From Microbacterium stercoris (lineage in GTDB: Bacteria; Actinomycetota; Actinomycetes; Actinomycetales; Microbacteriaceae), in the NCBI RefSeq assembly GCF_017592545.1, contig NZ_JAGFOA010000002.1:310001-374000 (forward strand): a stretch of 64,000 bases of DNA, written 5' to 3'. Position 1 is the stretch's first letter. Every line of letters begins with the position of its first letter. Below the pieces are notes generated by a model. That model did no database searches. It had not been told where the DNA came from and was given only the letters and a program-made list of their open reading frames with translations. A program made the position numbers and the translations under genes. This document shows positions 17,001 through 25,695 of the stretch, piece after piece.

Positions 17001-17026
17001 ACGCAATTAGATCGTTCAAATTGCGT
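17001..17026. promoter_or_regulatory. LacI-type operator (26-bp palindrome)
   Basis: ACGCAATT (17001-17008) and AATTGCGT (17019-17026) are exact inverted copies around AGATCGTTCA. The symmetry axis falls on a central CG (17013-17014), the mark of LacI-family operators. 22 of 26 positions are symmetric. It sits between the divergent LacI and binding-protein genes. A leftward TCTAAT (17011-17006) and a rightward TACGCT (17035-17040) lie in or beside it, so one dimer could repress both directions. Confidence 0.7.
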
Positions 17027-17097
17027 ATGCGGCTTACGCTAGGCGCGCGGGGCAGGGCTGTCAACGGTTCCTGTCCGCACTGCGGAGGAGGTGTGCG

Positions 17098-18096
17098 ATG
17101 GCGAAGACGCCGACGGTCCAGGATGTGGCCGCGCATGCGGGGGTGTCTCGCCAGACCGTCTCGAACGTGCTCAACTCGCCCGACATCGTGCGCCCCGCGA
17201 CCCGTCAGCGGGTGCTCGCCGCCATCGACGCGCTGGGTTATCGCCGCCACGCCGGCGCGCGTCTGCTTCGCCTGCGGCGCAGCTCCGCCATCGGCATCCG
17301 GCTCGACCCTTATGTCGGCGGCATCTCCGGCGTTGTGCTGGATCGGTTCGTGCACGCCATCACCGAGCGCGCCAGCGAGCGCGGCACCCGCATGCTCGTC
17401 TACTCCGCGCGCACGCCGGAGGAGGAGATCGCGCGGCTGGCCGAGCTCTGGGACGGCTCCGAGATCGGGGCAGCGGTGCTCACCGGCACGGTGCGAGACG
17501 ACCCCCGGGTGCCGCGCCTGGACGGATCCGGTCTGCCGTTCGTCTCGTTCGGACGCCCGTGGGGCGACGACGACATCCACGACCCGCTTCACCTCTGGGT
17601 CGACGTCGACGGCGCAGCCGGCACCCGTGCCGCGACCGCTCACGCGCTCGGCTTCGGGCCCCGCGTCGCGTTCCTCGGTTGGCCGGCCGGATCCGGCACG
17701 GGCGACGATCGCGAGCGCGGCTGGCGAGAGCAGATGGGGGAGGCGACCGCCGATCGGCTCGTGGCCGAGGAGTCCGTGCCTCACGCGCGCGGGAGCGTGA
17801 CGGATGCGCTGGCAGGCGGCCTCGACGCCGACGCGATCGTGTGCGCGAGCGACTCCCTCGCCGTCGGGGCGCTGCTCGCCCTGGCCGACGCGGGACGACG
17901 CCTTCCGGTGATCGGCTTCGACAACACCCCGACCGCCAAGGCGCTCGGGTTCTCGAGCGTGGAGCAGCGCCCCGAGGACGTCGCATCGGCCGTGCTCGAG
18001 ATGCTGATGGGCGCGACCGGCGACGTCGTCGCGCCGCGCAGCATCGAGCCCGGATCCGCGCACGCGCTCATCGTGCCGGAGCTCATCGTGCGCTGA
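17098..18096 (+). CDS. LacI-family transcriptional repressor
   Basis: 332 residues. N-terminal LacI helix-turn-helix TVQDVAAHAGVSRQTVSNVLN, the hinge helix region (RRHAGARLLRLRRSSAIGI), then a periplasmic-binding-protein-like effector domain with AIVCASDSLAVGALLAL and GFDNTPTAKALG. ATG start with GGAGGAGG upstream. It faces the sugar importer/glucosidase operon across a CG-centred palindrome, so it is the likely sugar-responsive repressor of that operon and perhaps of itself. Confidence 0.92.
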   Translation: MAKTPTVQDVAAHAGVSRQTVSNVLNSPDIVRPATRQRVLAAIDALGYRRHAGARLLRLRRSSAIGIRLDPYVGGISGVVLDRFVHAITERASERGTRMLVYSARTPEEEIARLAELWDGSEIGAAVLTGTVRDDPRVPRLDGSGLPFVSFGRPWGDDDIHDPLHLWVDVDGAAGTRAATAHALGFGPRVAFLGWPAGSGTGDDRERGWREQMGEATADRLVAEESVPHARGSVTDALAGGLDADAIVCASDSLAVGALLALADAGRRLPVIGFDNTPTAKALGFSSVEQRPEDVASAVLEMLMGATGDVVAPRSIEPGSAHALIVPELIVR

Positions 18097-18123
18097 CCCG
18101 CGCGTCCCGCGGGGTCCTGTCCG

Positions 18124-18783
18124 CTAGACGGCGGCGGTCACGCGCTCGACGCCCGAGAGGTCGTGAAGCGCGGTCGAGGCCTTCACGGCCGCGCGTGCGT
18201 CGCCTCGGCCGACCGCCTCAGCCAGCTCGACGAGGTGCGCGCGCACGTGCTCCCGCACCGGGGTGCTGTCGTCGGCGTGGCGCAGGTTGTGCTGGATCGC
18301 GAGGTCGATGTCCGAGAGGTAGGCGCGCAGGTACACGTTGCGGGACATCTCGGCCAGGCGGCTGCACACGCGGTGCGCCGAGGCGAGGGCCGGGGCGCCC
18401 CGGTCGATGTCGGCGATCACATCTGCGACCAGCGACTGCATGCCGCGTGCCTGGCGCAGGTCGAGCGTCGGGAGGACGTTCCGGATGACGGTCTCCGCCT
18501 GGCAGGCGGCGAACTCGAGGGTGTCGCGCACGGTCTCGGGGGTGACATCGGCCACGCGCGTGTAGCGGCTGGCCGCCATGTCGATGAGGCCGATGCGCTG
18601 GAGACGCTGCAGGGCCTCGCGCACGGGCATGCGGGAGACGCCGAGCTGGGCGGCGATCACGTTGTCGCGCACCGCGGCGCCGGGGGCGAAGGTGCCGTCG
18701 AGGATCGCGGCGGACAGGCGGTCGAACACGATCTCCGCGAGCCGCGTGGGCTGCACGTTCACGGGCGCGAGGTCCACGCTCAT
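18124..18783 (-). CDS. GntR-family regulator, FadR/FCD subfamily
   Basis: 219 residues. N-terminal winged helix (IVFDRLSAAILDGTFAPGAAVRDNVIAAQLGVSRMPVREALQRLQRIGLID) followed by an all-helical FCD ligand domain (EFAACQAETVIRNVLP...HDLSG). AGGAGG 5 nt before the ATG at 18783 fixes the start; an in-frame upstream ATG lacks a site. FCD members usually bind a metal and an organic acid. It converges with the LacI gene and no target operon is evident next to it. Confidence 0.88.
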   Translation of the reverse strand: MSVDLAPVNVQPTRLAEIVFDRLSAAILDGTFAPGAAVRDNVIAAQLGVSRMPVREALQRLQRIGLIDMAASRYTRVADVTPETVRDTLEFAACQAETVIRNVLPTLDLRQARGMQSLVADVIADIDRGAPALASAHRVCSRLAEMSRNVYLRAYLSDIDLAIQHNLRHADDSTPVREHVRAHLVELAEAVGRGDARAAVKASTALHDLSGVERVTAAV

Positions 18784-18825
18784 ACTGCCTCCTGCCGGGC
18801 GCATCGGCGGCGCCGGATACGGATA

Positions 18826-18844
18826 TCGGTTATCTGGTTACCGA
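18826..18844. promoter_or_regulatory. Inverted repeat upstream of the GntR gene
   Basis: TCGGT (18826-18830) and ACCGA (18840-18844) flank TATCTGGTT, 43 nt before the GntR start. Position and size suit an autoregulatory GntR site; the arms are only 5 bp, so the call is weak. Confidence 0.3.
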
Positions 18845-18861
18845 AACTAGAAGAGGTTTGT

Positions 18862-18880
18862 CCCCCAAATGGGGGGTTTT
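18862..18880 (+). terminator. Hairpin CCCCC-AAAT-GGGGGG followed by TTTT
   Basis: A 5-bp G:C stem with a 4-nt loop and four T residues on the plus strand. It lies between the GntR start and the end of the LuxR gene. On the minus strand, where both neighbours are transcribed, the stem has no T tract, so it would act mainly on antisense transcripts or only weakly on the LuxR transcript. Confidence 0.4.
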
Positions 18881-18951
18881 CATCCGCGCGATCACCCTTA
18901 CCTCTGCCCAGAGGGATCGGCGGCGCGCGGCGGCGACGCGAGCCCTGGGAT

Positions 18952-20340
18952 TCAGAGCTCGAGCCGCGTCCGCGCCGCACGCAGGAGCTGCGCGCGACTC
19001 GACACGCCGGCCTTGCGGTACAGCGATCCGAGCTGGGTCTTGATCGTGTTGGGCGACACCTCGAGGTGCGCCGCGAGCTCCTGCACCCGCAGGTCGGGAT
19101 GCTCCAGGAGGGTGTGCAGCAGGCGCGACTCCTTCTCCGTGATCCGGTGCGTCCGCGGCGGGCCCGCGGGGTCGGGAAGCGCGGCCTCCCGCACCGTCCT
19201 GACGATCGGCGGCACCTCGGAGCCGTAGGCGAGCTCGGCGAGACGCCCCAGATCGGCGGAGGAGATCACCGTGAGCCCGATCGGCGAGTCATGGATCTCG
19301 GCCTGGGCGACGGCATCGCGGAAGCGCTCGGCCGCCCCCTTCGCGTCCTGGAGGCGCAGGCGCGCCACCGCAGCGAGCGCTCCCATCTCCGTGCGGATGC
19401 GAGGCCAGCTGTCGGGGGTGTCCGCCGCCTCGGTCGCATCGAGCTCCGCCGCGTGGAAGTCGCCTCGCGCGAGGTGGGCGGCCGAGCGGTGCACGAGCAG
19501 CATGGGACGCAGGGCTCCGGCCTCCCGCGGGTCGAGCAGGGGGATCGCGCGCTCCGGTCGCCCGGAGCGCAGATGTAGGCGCGCGATCGACATCGTGACG
19601 TATGCGCGTGAGAGCGGTGGCCATGGGGCCGCCGCGAGCAGGCTCTCGAGGTCGGCGATGAGCGAGGGCAGCAGCTCGGGTCGGAGCTGGGCGGTCCAGA
19701 TCGCGCGCATCACCCGCGGCGGCAGAAGGTGCGGGCCGACGGTGCCGCCTTTCGGCAGCAGGGATTCGACGATGCGCACCGCGCCGGCGAAGTCGAGGCG
19801 GGACGAGGCCAGCAGAGCCGTGGCCAGGCGCGCGCGGCTGGTCTCTCCGAGCCCCGCGGCGTCTGCGAGCCAGCGCGACCGATCGAGCCAGATCGTCGCC
19901 TCCTCGGTGCGCCCCGTGAAGGCGCGATCGGCGGCGAGCTCGCCGGCTGCGATCGCGGCGGCGCGGTCGTCGCGGCACGACATGGCCCAGGCGTATGCGC
20001 GATCGAGAAGCGCGTGCCGCGTGCGGAGGTCGAAGTCCTCGCGGATATCGCGGGACCACTCGATGAGCAGGCCCGGCAGCACCTGCATCAGACGCGCGCG
20101 CTCGGGCGGCTCGAGGCGCAGGGCGAGGTCGACGCCTTCCCGCGCGAGCGCCACGGTGCGCGCGTGGTCGCCGCGGCCGCGTGCGACGCGCGTGGCCTCG
20201 AGAAGCGTCGCGAAGCGCAGCAGGCGCTCGCGGTCGGCGATGCTCTGCGGGGTGTGCGCGTTGCTGTCGCGCAGCAGGCGCATGGCCTCCGCGGAGTCTC
20301 CGCGCACGAACGCGGCGACGATCGGCTCGGTGAGGTTCAC
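18952..20340 (-). CDS. LuxR-type regulator with helical-repeat sensor region, no NTPase domain
   Basis: 462 residues. About 390 residues of alpha-helical, Ala/Arg/Leu-rich TPR-like repeats precede a C-terminal LuxR helix-turn-helix (ITEKESRLLHTLLEHPDLRVQELAAHLEVSPNTIKTQLGSLYRKAGVSSRAQLL). Resembles the C-terminal two thirds of MalT/LAL regulators without the STAND ATPase module. GTG start overlaps the stop of the next upstream regulator (GTGA), so the two paralogues are co-translated. Target genes unknown. Confidence 0.8.
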   Translation of the reverse strand: MNLTEPIVAAFVRGDSAEAMRLLRDSNAHTPQSIADRERLLRFATLLEATRVARGRGDHARTVALAREGVDLALRLEPPERARLMQVLPGLLIEWSRDIREDFDLRTRHALLDRAYAWAMSCRDDRAAAIAAGELAADRAFTGRTEEATIWLDRSRWLADAAGLGETSRARLATALLASSRLDFAGAVRIVESLLPKGGTVGPHLLPPRVMRAIWTAQLRPELLPSLIADLESLLAAAPWPPLSRAYVTMSIARLHLRSGRPERAIPLLDPREAGALRPMLLVHRSAAHLARGDFHAAELDATEAADTPDSWPRIRTEMGALAAVARLRLQDAKGAAERFRDAVAQAEIHDSPIGLTVISSADLGRLAELAYGSEVPPIVRTVREAALPDPAGPPRTHRITEKESRLLHTLLEHPDLRVQELAAHLEVSPNTIKTQLGSLYRKAGVSSRAQLLRAARTRLEL

Positions 20341-21911
20341 AGCAGGCCTTCTCTGCGAGCGGCCGCACGCAGGGCGCCGCGGCTGTTCACCTCGAACTTG
20401 CGATACAGCGTGTGCAGCTGGGAGCGGATCGTGTTGCGCGACAGGCCGAGGGCATCGGCGATGCTCTGTTCGTCGGCGTCTTCCGCGAGGGCGTACAGCA
20501 GACGCTGCTCGCTCGGGGTGGGCACCACAAAGCGCTGCGCCGACGGAGGAAGCGCGACCTCACCGCTGAGCAGCGTCGCGAGTTCGGCCGGGTGCTCGTC
20601 ATCGGGAACCAGCTGCGCGAGGGCCCGCAGGTCGGCGAGCGGAAGAGCCGCGAGCGGCATAAACGAGCGATGGTCTCGCGCGGCCTGCAGTGCGCGCCCG
20701 AACAGCTCGCGAGCCGCTCCCTCCTGGCTGCGCCGCAGGGCGACCGCCGCACGCACGAGCGTGGCCTCGGTGTGCGCACGCGCCCACACGATCGAGGCCT
20801 CGATCGAGGTCTGGGCGGTCGCATCGGCCGCCTCGTTCGCGCCCACCAGCAGCTGCGCTCGGGCGTGACGGGCGGCGACCATCGGCGCGACCTGCGGATC
20901 GAAGCCCTGGAAGACGCGCAGGGCAGCTGACGCCTCGCCGCGCAGAGCGAGCACCTCGCACCGCACGACGATGTCGGCGTAGGCGTTGAGGCCGCTTGCG
21001 CGGCGCGACTCGACGGTGCTCATCACCTGGCTGTCGAAGCGGCTCAGCAGGGCGCCCCCGAGATCGGCCGCGCGGCGTGCTCCGACGAGCACCTCGGCGC
21101 CCGCGAGCAGCAGCGCGTACTCGCCGGCCGACCGGCGGTCGGCCTGCGCGAGCAGGGTCTGGGCGGCGTCGAACTCCAGCTGATCCCAGCGCCGGATGAC
21201 ATTCCCGAGCTGGGCGGGCAGCGGATCGGAGACCGCGGTCGGCGCGGCGGCGCGCAACGCCTCATGCTCGGCGAGCCAGAGGTCGGAGGCGGTGCCGTCG
21301 CCCGTGAGGGAGAACAGCCAGCCGAGCTCCCCGGACGCGTCCAGGGCCGCGCGCACATTGCCGGTCTCGTTCGCTCGGCGGAACGCCTCCTGCAGCAGTC
21401 GAGCGGTCGGCCCGGGTCGCGCGGAGAACTCGTGCGTCACGGCGCACTGGATCAGCAGCGGCACCAGCAGAGCGGCGGTAGTCGGATCGTCCGCGTCGGC
21501 TTCCCGGGCCCAGGCCTCGGCCTCGTAGGCGAGGGCCGTGGCGCGCTCGTGGTGACCCTCGGTGCGGGCGGCGACGGCTCGGCTGAGGGTGAGCATCGCG
21601 CGCGGAAGGGGCGGATCTGTCGGCGAGGGCGATGGCGCGTCGTCGATATAGAGGGCGGGACGCAGATCCGGCCGCGTGTGCACCACGCGCATGTACGCGC
21701 GCAGCACGATCCACTCCGGATGCGCATCGAGCACCTCGGCCGGCGCGGCCTCGCACACGACCGCGACGACGTCGGGGCGGAAGCTGATCAGCGGCCCCCA
21801 CGCGCCCAGGGCCGCGCTGGATGCGACGGCCCATTCGCCGCGCGCGAGGGCGGCGAAGACCCGCTCACTCGCACCGGCGGCGGTCCGGTGCAGCGCGTCG
21901 ATGCTCTGCAT
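20337..21911 (-). CDS. LuxR-type regulator with helical-repeat sensor region (paralogue of its neighbour)
   Basis: About 524 residues with the same plan as the downstream gene: TPR-like helices, then TPSEQRLLYALAEDADEQSIADALGLSRNTIRSQLHTLYRKFEVNSRGAL as the LuxR DNA-binding domain. No Walker motifs. The ATG at 21911 is preferred, although an in-frame start at 21956 exists. Leftward TATAGT at 21986-21981 is a reasonable -10. First gene of a two-gene unit, divergent from a TetR regulator. Confidence 0.77.
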   Translation of the reverse strand: MQSIDALHRTAAGASERVFAALARGEWAVASSAALGAWGPLISFRPDVVAVVCEAAPAEVLDAHPEWIVLRAYMRVVHTRPDLRPALYIDDAPSPSPTDPPLPRAMLTLSRAVAARTEGHHERATALAYEAEAWAREADADDPTTAALLVPLLIQCAVTHEFSARPGPTARLLQEAFRRANETGNVRAALDASGELGWLFSLTGDGTASDLWLAEHEALRAAAPTAVSDPLPAQLGNVIRRWDQLEFDAAQTLLAQADRRSAGEYALLLAGAEVLVGARRAADLGGALLSRFDSQVMSTVESRRASGLNAYADIVVRCEVLALRGEASAALRVFQGFDPQVAPMVAARHARAQLLVGANEAADATAQTSIEASIVWARAHTEATLVRAAVALRRSQEGAARELFGRALQAARDHRSFMPLAALPLADLRALAQLVPDDEHPAELATLLSGEVALPPSAQRFVVPTPSEQRLLYALAEDADEQSIADALGLSRNTIRSQLHTLYRKFEVNSRGALRAAARREGLL

Positions 21912-21994
21912 GGGTGTTCCCGTGGTCGTGCAGGGCGCGCGGGCGGCACGCCGCAAGCGGGCGATTGGGGAGGGTACTTCACTATAGGGTGGCG

Positions 21995-22006
21995 CTCCCG
22001 CGGGAG
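21995..22006. promoter_or_regulatory. Perfect 12-bp palindrome in the LuxR/TetR divergent spacer
   Basis: CTCCCGCGGGAG, placed 8 bp upstream of the leftward TATAGT box and 78 bp before the TetR start. A candidate site for the TetR protein or one of the LuxR proteins. Confidence 0.3.
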
Positions 22007-22083
22007 TCGGCGATCCGGCCGATCGGATCGCGCCAGATCCGACCAGGCTTTCTTCCGCCCCCTCCGGAAAGTTCCTCGGGGAC

Positions 22084-22803
22084 GTGCATGATGGATCCGT
22101 GGCTCGTCGGACGGGGGAGGAGACCCGCGCACTGCTGCTGCGGGTGGGGATCGAGATGCTGTTCGAGCGGGGTGCGGCCGCCGGCGTTCAGCACATCCGG
22201 CTGCAGGACGTGCTGCGGCGCGCCGGGCTCACCACGGGCGCGGCATACCGCCTCTGGACCGACCAGACGGAGTACCAGCGAGACCTCGCGGTCGCGATGA
22301 TCGATCTGCGCTACTCGGATCCGATCGCCAACGCCTCCGCCGCGGTCGCCCCGCTGATCGCCCGGCAGGCGCCGATCGACGAGGTCATCCGGGTGGCGGC
22401 CGAGACCCACGCGATCGACGCGGAGCAGAAGCAGGATGTCTCGAACGGCCGGGACACACAGGCGTTCCTGCTGGCCCTGGCCCTGCGGGCCGCCGGCGGC
22501 ACGGCGCCCGAGCTGCGCGAGGCGAGCCGGCGACGCCACGAGGACTCGATCGCGGGCTTCGATGTCTTCTACCAGCGGCTGATGGACGCGTACGGCTGGC
22601 GGATGAAGACGCCGTACCGCATCCGCGACTTCACGGAGGCGATGGCAGCACTCGGCGAGGGATTCGCGATCCGGGCCCTCCAGGGCATCGCGCATCCGCG
22701 CCTCGATCTCGAGCCGGGCCACGAGGGGCCGGATGGCCGATGGAGCCTGTTCGGCATCGCCGTGCGCGGGCTCGTGCACGAGTTCATGACGCCCGTGCGC
22801 TGA
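22084..22803 (+). CDS. TetR-family transcriptional regulator
   Basis: About 239 residues. N-terminal TetR helix-turn-helix: EETRALLLRVGIEMLFERGAAAGVQHIRLQDVLRRAGLTTGAAYRLWTDQTEYQRDLA. The rest is a helical ligand domain without a clear family mark. GTG at 22084 follows CTCGGGGAC; a second in-frame GTG at 22099 is also possible. It diverges from the LuxR pair, so it may control them, but there is no direct evidence. Confidence 0.83.
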   Translation: MHDGSVARRTGEETRALLLRVGIEMLFERGAAAGVQHIRLQDVLRRAGLTTGAAYRLWTDQTEYQRDLAVAMIDLRYSDPIANASAAVAPLIARQAPIDEVIRVAAETHAIDAEQKQDVSNGRDTQAFLLALALRAAGGTAPELREASRRRHEDSIAGFDVFYQRLMDAYGWRMKTPYRIRDFTEAMAALGEGFAIRALQGIAHPRLDLEPGHEGPDGRWSLFGIAVRGLVHEFMTPVR

Positions 22804-22980
22804 AGACCGGTGCGACCCCGGGGACGACGTTCGAGACCCATCGTCGACCCGGGGCCGTCTTCCCCCGCGATCTCCTCAGCCGCACGTGCCCTCCCGGACT
22901 GGGGGCCGAGGAGTCGAGGTGCAGAGCACCCTGACCATCGTCGGTCGACGCTGCCCGGGGAGTAAAGAAAGAAAAGTTCT

Positions 22981-23589
22981 TTATCCCTCGGCCTCGCTCG
23001 CCTCGCCCCGAGGGGTGTCTTCGCGACCGGAGCGGCGGCGGAACCACGATCGACGCGGCGGCTCGGGCTCGACGGCCGCGGCGCGCTCGCGGGCGCGCTG
23101 CTCGCGGCGCTCCCGCCAAGCGACGAGCTCGACCTCGACATCACGCGTCTTCGTGACGACGGGCGGCCCGCCCAGCAGCTGAAGGCGGGCGCGCTTGACC
23201 CTCCGGTTGAAGTCCTCCAGCGTCTCGCGCACATCCTGCTCGCGGCCGAGGCGGTCGAGACGCTCCTCGAGCTCGGCGTCCTCCACCCGCAGGGCGAGGG
23301 CGGGAGGCCCGAGCCCCCGCAGGTTCTCCGACTCGATCTTGCGGCGGATCCACCAGTCCGGATCGCTCGACGCGGCAAGGCCGGTGAGCGGCTTTCCCGC
23401 TCCCGGAAGACCGTCGAAATCACCACGGCGGATGGCCTGCTGGATCGCCTGCTCGACGATCGCCGCGCGCTCCTCCGGGGTGCTCCACGTCGGCGTGGAC
23501 TCCTCGCGCTCTGCGCGCTCCTCGCCTTCTTCGCGCTCGAGGCCCCGCTCGGCGAGGTAGCGTGCGGCCTCCTGACGCGGATCCGTCAT
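22981..23589 (-). CDS. DUF1992 domain protein (DnaJ-homologue C28-like)
   Basis: 202 residues. The DUF1992 core is EERAAIVEQAIQQAIRRGDFDGLPGAGKPL followed by DPDWWIRRKIESENL. The C-terminus is highly charged and helical (Arg/Glu). Cytoplasmic, function unknown. The ATG at 23589 has TACCCT ending 6 nt upstream and no ribosome site, so the mRNA is probably leaderless. Right after the stop codon AAAGAA-CTT-TTCTTT can form a small hairpin. The 177 bp to the TetR gene hold nothing else recognisable. Confidence 0.8.
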   Translation of the reverse strand: MTDPRQEAARYLAERGLEREEGEERAEREESTPTWSTPEERAAIVEQAIQQAIRRGDFDGLPGAGKPLTGLAASSDPDWWIRRKIESENLRGLGPPALALRVEDAELEERLDRLGREQDVRETLEDFNRRVKRARLQLLGGPPVVTKTRDVEVELVAWRERREQRARERAAAVEPEPPRRSWFRRRSGREDTPRGEASEAEG

Positions 23590-23595
23590 GCCGCC

Positions 23596-23601
23596 AGGGT
23601 A
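23596..23601 (-). promoter_or_regulatory. -10 box of the DUF1992 gene (leaderless type)
   Basis: TACCCT on the minus strand with 6 nt to the ATG. Confidence 0.5.
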
Positions 23602-23670
23602 CGCCCCGCCCCACCCGCTCGCCCCGGCCCCCGCGCTCGCCCCACCGCCTTCGCTCGCCCCCACCCCCGT

Positions 23671-23711
23671 CGCTCGTCGAGCGAGCGGAGCGAGTCGAGA
23701 CGCCCCGAGCC
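23671..23711. repeat. Interspersed hairpin repeat, copy 1
   Basis: CGCTCGTCGAGCGAGCGGAGCGAGTCGAGACGCCCCGAGCC-type element just beyond the coaBC stop codon. CTCGTCGAGCGAG forms a stem; AGCGAG/GAGCGAG words repeat inside. One of seven clusters of the same family in the window. Confidence 0.75.
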
Positions 23712-23722
23712 TTCGCGGCGCC

Positions 23723-24922
23723 TCAGCCCCGCAGGGACGCCACGGCGTCGAGCAGGGCGTCGGCCACCTCGCGCTTCGTGCCGGTGGTGGTCGAGACCAC
23801 GGCGTCGTCGGCGCCGATGAGGGTCACGCAGTTGTCGGTGCGCTCGAAGCCCGTCTGCCAGCCCACTTCGTTGACGGCGAGCAGCTCGACACCCTTCCGG
23901 CGGCGTTTGCGGATGCCTCGCTCGATCACCGATTCGGTGTCGGTCGGCATCTCGGCCGCGAAGCCGACGATCGTCTGTCCGGGGCGACGTGCGGCGACGA
24001 GCCCGGCGAGGATGTCCTCGTTCTCCACGAGTTCGAGGGTGAGCGGGCCGTCCTCCTTCGCGCGCTTGCGCTCGGCCACGTTCGCCACGCGGTAGTCGGC
24101 GACGGCCGCGCTCATGATCAGCACATCGGCCTCGCCTGCGTGGGCGGCCATCCGCTCGCCGAGCTCCTGTGCGGTGCCGACATGAGTGATCCGGATCCGA
24201 TCGGGGATCGTCTCGAGCACGGATCCTTCGATGTGCGCGGCGACGAGGGTCACCTCGGCGCCGCGGTCGGCGGCCGCGAGCGCGATGGCGGCTCCCTGAC
24301 GTCCGCTGGAGCGGTTGCCGATGAAGCGCACGGGGTCGATCGGCTCGCGTGTGCCGCCGGCCGAGATCACGACCCGGAGGCCGTCGAGGTCGCGGCGCGC
24401 GCCGAGCAGGCGCCGCACCTCGGCGTGGATCGCCTCGGGTTCGCTCATGCGCCCGGGGCCGCTGTCGGCACCGGTGAGCTGGCCGTCGTCGGGGCCGATC
24501 AGGTGCACCCCGCGTGCGCGCAGGGTGGCGATGTTGTGCTGAGTGGCGGGGTGCTGCCACATCTCGGTGTGCATGGCGGGGGCGATCAGCACGGGCGCCT
24601 GGGTGGCGAGCAGCGTGGTGCCCAGCAGGTCACCCGCGAGGCCGGCCGCGATCTTCGCGATCGAGTTCGCCGTCGCCGGGGCGATGACGACGAGGTCGGC
24701 CGTCTGGCCGAGGGCGACGTGGCGCACCTGGGCCACGTCGTCGTGCACCGAGGTGGTGACGGGATGCCGGCTGATGGCCTCCCACGTGGGCAGGCCGACG
24801 AAGCGCAGCGCATCGTCGGTGGGGACCACATGCACCTCGTGGCCGTCCTTGACGAGCAGTCGCACGAGCTGCACGGTCTTGTACGCGGCGATCCCGCCTG
24901 TCACTCCGACCACGATCTTCAC
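23723..24922 (-). CDS. coaBC: Bifunctional phosphopantothenoylcysteine decarboxylase / phosphopantothenate-cysteine ligase
   Basis: 399 residues catalysing two steps of coenzyme A synthesis. The N-terminal CoaC flavoprotein has VGVTGGIAAYKTVQLVRLL, the catalytic His of SVHDDVAQVRHVAL, the PATANSIAKIA motif and PAMHTEMW. The C-terminal CoaB half has VISAGGTREPIDPVRFIGNRSSGRQG and the K-rich substrate loop ERGIRKRRRKGVELLAVNEV. GTG start. Diverges from the NRDE gene. Confidence 0.96.
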   Translation of the reverse strand: MKIVVGVTGGIAAYKTVQLVRLLVKDGHEVHVVPTDDALRFVGLPTWEAISRHPVTTSVHDDVAQVRHVALGQTADLVVIAPATANSIAKIAAGLAGDLLGTTLLATQAPVLIAPAMHTEMWQHPATQHNIATLRARGVHLIGPDDGQLTGADSGPGRMSEPEAIHAEVRRLLGARRDLDGLRVVISAGGTREPIDPVRFIGNRSSGRQGAAIALAAADRGAEVTLVAAHIEGSVLETIPDRIRITHVGTAQELGERMAAHAGEADVLIMSAAVADYRVANVAERKRAKEDGPLTLELVENEDILAGLVAARRPGQTIVGFAAEMPTDTESVIERGIRKRRRKGVELLAVNEVGWQTGFERTDNCVTLIGADDAVVSTTTGTKREVADALLDAVASLRG

Positions 24923-24974
24923 GGGGCAAGTCTTCCACCTCGGACGCCGCGCGTCCCGTCGCCCTCAGCGCCCG

Positions 24975-24980
24975 TAGGCT
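24975..24980 (+). promoter_or_regulatory. -10 box of the NRDE gene
   Basis: TAGGCT with 9 nt to the ATG, giving a very short or no leader. Confidence 0.45.
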
Positions 24981-24989
24981 TGTGCCCCG

Positions 24990-25679
24990 ATGTGCACCGT
25001 CGTCGTTCGCGTACCCGCGCCCGCCTCCGCTGAGCCCGTGCGGCTGCTCGCCGTGCGAGACGAGGATCCGCACCGGCCCTGGAACCCCCTCGGCGAGTGG
25101 TGGCCCGATCGCCCGGGTGTGCAGGGCGTGCGCGATCAGCTGGCCGGTGGCGCCTGGCTGGCCGCCCGCGGGCCGCGCCTCGCCGTGCTGCTCAACCGCG
25201 CCGGTCACCCCGAGGGTGTTCCCGCGTCGCAGCTGGAGTCGCGCGGCGGCATCGTGCTGAATGCGCTGGAGGGCACCTCGCCCTCGGGCGCTCCGCGCAC
25301 GCTCGGGTTCAACCTCGTCGAGGTGTACGGCACCCAGGTCACGGTGACCTCCTGGGACGGCACGGACATCCGCCGTGAAACGCTCGGCCCGGGCACGCAC
25401 ATGCTCGCCCATGACGACGTCGACGATCCCACCACGGCACGCATCGCCGCGTGGCACGGGGCGTTCGAGAACGCCGATCCGGCCGAGTGGATTCGGGTGC
25501 TCGGCGAGAGCGCGTCGCTTGATCCGTCGGACGACCGGGCGATCATCCGGGACAACCACTCCCACGGCTATCCGACCATGTCGCTGCTCGCCTGCGTGGC
25601 CGAGATCACCCCGGATCGCTCGCGTGTGCAGTACGCCGAGCTCGCGACCCCGGGTGTCTGGAACGACCTGCCGCTCTGA
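24990..25679 (+). CDS. NRDE-family protein (TANGO2-like)
   Basis: 229 residues starting MCTVVV, with Cys2 in the position of the N-terminal nucleophile of Ntn-hydrolase-like folds. N-x-D-E-type region RLLAVRDEDPHRPWNP, then GGAWLAARGPRLAVLLN, both typical of the NRDE/TANGO2 family. The residue run reads VRDEDP rather than NRDE. Biochemical role unknown. Divergent from coaBC. Confidence 0.75.
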   Translation: MCTVVVRVPAPASAEPVRLLAVRDEDPHRPWNPLGEWWPDRPGVQGVRDQLAGGAWLAARGPRLAVLLNRAGHPEGVPASQLESRGGIVLNALEGTSPSGAPRTLGFNLVEVYGTQVTVTSWDGTDIRRETLGPGTHMLAHDDVDDPTTARIAAWHGAFENADPAEWIRVLGESASLDPSDDRAIIRDNHSHGYPTMSLLACVAEITPDRSRVQYAELATPGVWNDLPL

Positions 25680-25695
25680 TCCCCGGGGCGCGCGC

